14,735 nucleotides of DNA from Chryseosolibacter sp966080355. Lineage in GTDB: Bacteria > Bacteroidota > Bacteroidia > Cytophagales > Cyclobacteriaceae. Numbering within the stretch: position 1 is the first letter of the stretch; every line of letters starts with the position of its first letter. Both the position numbers and the translations under genes were made by a program. The notes under the pieces are model-generated. The model worked only from the letters and a program-made list of their open reading frames with translations. It searched no databases and was not told the DNA's origin. Location of the stretch: positions 1-14,735 of the forward strand of contig CBHROW010000116.1 in the NCBI GenBank assembly GCA_966080355.1. Direction: 5' to 3'. Below are positions 13,422-14,735 of the stretch, in pieces.

Positions 13422-14591
13422 ATGAGCAAGAAGAATTTCGATACCGAAGCAATCAGACATCAGCACGAGCGAAGCGAATTCCGTGAACACTCTGTGCCCA
13501 TCTACATGACTTCGAGTTTTGTTTTCAATGATGCCGAACAAGCACGCGCCATGTTTGCCGATGAAATACCGGGCAACATTTACTCGCGCTATTCCAACCC
13601 AAATACAAATGAATTCATTGAGAAGCTTTGTATTATGGAAGGCACCGAAGATGGTATCGCAACAGCTTCGGGAATGGCAGCCATGTATTCGAGCATGGCA
13701 GCGATCTTAAAATCGGGCGACCATGTGCTTGCATGCCGGTCGGTGTTCGGCTCAACACACCAGATACTCAACGTCATTTTTCCGAAAGTAGGGATCTCTC
13801 ATACTTATGCCGATGTGAACGAACCTGAAACGTGGGAAAGCAAGATCCAACCAAACACACGGATGATCTTTGTGGAAACGCCTTCGAATCCCGCGCTCGA
13901 CATTATCGATCTTGAATGGCTCGGAAAGCTTGCGAAGAAACACAACCTGATCCTCAATGTCGACAATTGCTTTGCAACTCCTTTTCTTCAAAACCCGGCA
14001 AAGTTCGGAGCCCACCTCGTTACACATTCCGCCACGAAATTCATTGACGGACAGGGCAGGGTGATCGGTGGGGCCGTTCTCGGAACAAAGGAATTGATCA
14101 AAGAGATCCGTTTTTTTGCGAGGCATACAGGGCCATCGATGTCGCCTTTCAACGCATGGATCCTTTCAAAGAGCCTTGAAACACTTTCGGTGAGAATGCA
14201 ACGTCATTGTGAAAATGCTTTGGAACTCGCAAAATACCTGGAAGGCCATGCTCAAGTGGCAAAAGTAAAGTACCCTTTTCTCTCATCGCATCCGCAGCAT
14301 CACCTTGCAAAAAAGCAAATGAAGATGGGCGGTGGATTGGTCACTTTTGAAGTGAAAGGTGGTTTAGAGCAAGGCCGGAAGGTACTGAACGCCCTGAAAA
14401 TGATCTCGCACACACCCAACCTGGGCGACACCCGAACCATCGCCATTCACCCGGCATCAACAACACATTCCAAACTCACCGATGCAGAGCGCGCGGCTGT
14501 GGGGATCACACCAGGCCTCATCCGCATAGCCGTGGGTTTGGAAAATATTCAGGATATAATTGCCGATATAGAGCAAGCGTTGAAAATTTGA
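13422..14591 (+). CDS. metZ: O-succinylhomoserine sulfhydrylase-like Cys/Met metabolism PLP enzyme
   Basis: A 389-residue fold-type I PLP enzyme of the Cys/Met metabolism family. It has YSRYSNPN (54-61), the cofactor-stacking region GMAAMYSSM, D181 in NVDNCFATP, the Schiff-base lysine K206 in THSATKFIDGQGRVIGG, and the C-terminal SHTPNLGDTRTIAIHPASTTH block (329-349). The FIDGQGRVIGGAV form after the lysine matches MetZ, which makes homocysteine directly from O-succinylhomoserine and sulfide in methionine synthesis. Cystathionine gamma-synthase or O-acetylhomoserine sulfhydrylase are alternatives that motif reading cannot fully exclude. Length is normal for the family. It is the last gene of the symporter-osmC-metZ run. 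No SAM riboswitch is seen inside this run. Confidence 0.85.
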   Translation: MSKKNFDTEAIRHQHERSEFREHSVPIYMTSSFVFNDAEQARAMFADEIPGNIYSRYSNPNTNEFIEKLCIMEGTEDGIATASGMAAMYSSMAAILKSGDHVLACRSVFGSTHQILNVIFPKVGISHTYADVNEPETWESKIQPNTRMIFVETPSNPALDIIDLEWLGKLAKKHNLILNVDNCFATPFLQNPAKFGAHLVTHSATKFIDGQGRVIGGAVLGTKELIKEIRFFARHTGPSMSPFNAWILSKSLETLSVRMQRHCENALELAKYLEGHAQVAKVKYPFLSSHPQHHLAKKQMKMGGGLVTFEVKGGLEQGRKVLNALKMISHTPNLGDTRTIAIHPASTTHSKLTDAERAAVGITPGLIRIAVGLENIQDIIADIEQALKI

Positions 14592-14604
14592 GATTTTAGA
14601 TCAG

Positions 14605-14659
14605 TAGCGTACGAAGAAATTTTAGAAGCGAAAAAAATCTTCGAATTTGGTTTACGCTA
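14605..14659. repeat. Layered imperfect inverted repeat after metZ
   Basis: TAGCGTA (14605-14611) pairs with TACGCTA (14653-14659). Inside it, GAAG (14625-14628) pairs with CTTC (14639-14642) and AAATT (14617-14621) with AATTT (14644-14648). Alternatively CGAAGA (14612-14617) pairs with TCTTCG (14638-14643). There is no T run after the outer stem on either strand, so it is not a standard terminator, though it lies where convergent transcripts would meet. Confidence 0.45.
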
Positions 14660-14735
14660 ACGACCTTTTAGAGCATTTGTGAAAAGAGCCTCATCTGCAT
14701 TTTGCATTTCTATCTTCCGGTATGCTTCAGGAGGA
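14657..14735 (-). CDS. C-terminal end of a probable convergent minus-strand gene, cut by window edge
   Basis: On the minus strand one frame is open from the window edge for 25 codons to a TAG at 14659-14657, ending PPEAYRKIEMQNADEALF then TNALKGR. The other two minus-strand frames are stopped within this stretch. The sequence has a natural protein composition, but 25 codons is too short to identify a family. The stop lies inside the right arm of the inverted repeat shared with metZ. Confidence 0.4.
   Translation of the reverse strand, partial: PPEAYRKIEMQNADEALFTNALKGR

Noticed and set aside
13422..14591. A SAM-binding riboswitch for metZ
   Set aside because: metZ follows the OsmC-like gene by 3 bp, leaving no leader, and the 59-bp spacer before the symporter is too short and has no such structure.

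Overview
The window looks like chromosomal DNA from a member of the Bacteroidota, most likely order Cytophagales (inference). The reasons are the block miaB / sigma-54 activator / LptE, the beta-barrel family DUF5777 beside YceI proteins, a long nucleotide-transporter-like protein fused to HEAT repeats and a cyclic-nucleotide-binding fold, and several promoter-like sites of the Bacteroidota -7 type TAnnTTTG. Base composition is moderate, and I see no insertion sequence, phage gene, tRNA, rRNA or CRISPR array. Protein families were recognised by eye; no database was searched.

Layout. Positions 1-3108 (minus strand): a tight operon reading miaB -> AAA+ sigma-54 activator -> lptE, which runs off the left edge; neighbouring genes are 6 bp apart. 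A 99-bp divergent spacer (3109-3207) carries a 15-bp palindrome. Positions 3208-5203 (plus): a gamma-class carbonic anhydrase-like protein with its own terminator, an acidic protein of unknown function, and an OmpH/Skp-like periplasmic protein with an N-terminal membrane anchor, ending in a strong terminator. Positions 5204-5423: spacer with GTTCAC repeats and a TATATTTG promoter box. Positions 5424-8773: the 1053-residue transporter/HEAT/cNMP-fold fusion and a coupled 62-residue membrane protein.

Positions 8774-9228 hold no protein gene but the most interesting structure here: two tandem copies of a small-RNA-like unit. Each has a perfect TAnnTTTG box, then, where transcription should begin, the same 23-nt sequence, then a hairpin followed by a U-rich run. 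The hairpin stems differ in sequence but keep pairing. I interpret them as a pair of about 65-nt sibling sRNAs.

Positions 9229-11558: a four-gene translationally coupled operon encoding a secreted cytochrome c-like protein with a CX4CH haem motif, two tandem YceI proteins and a DUF5777 outer-membrane barrel, probably one cell-envelope redox or lipid-binding module. Positions 11618-14591: a sodium:solute symporter starting at TTG, an OsmC-like protein overlapping it by 32 bp, and metZ 3 bp further on. The right edge has a layered inverted repeat and the last 25 codons of a probable convergent minus-strand gene.
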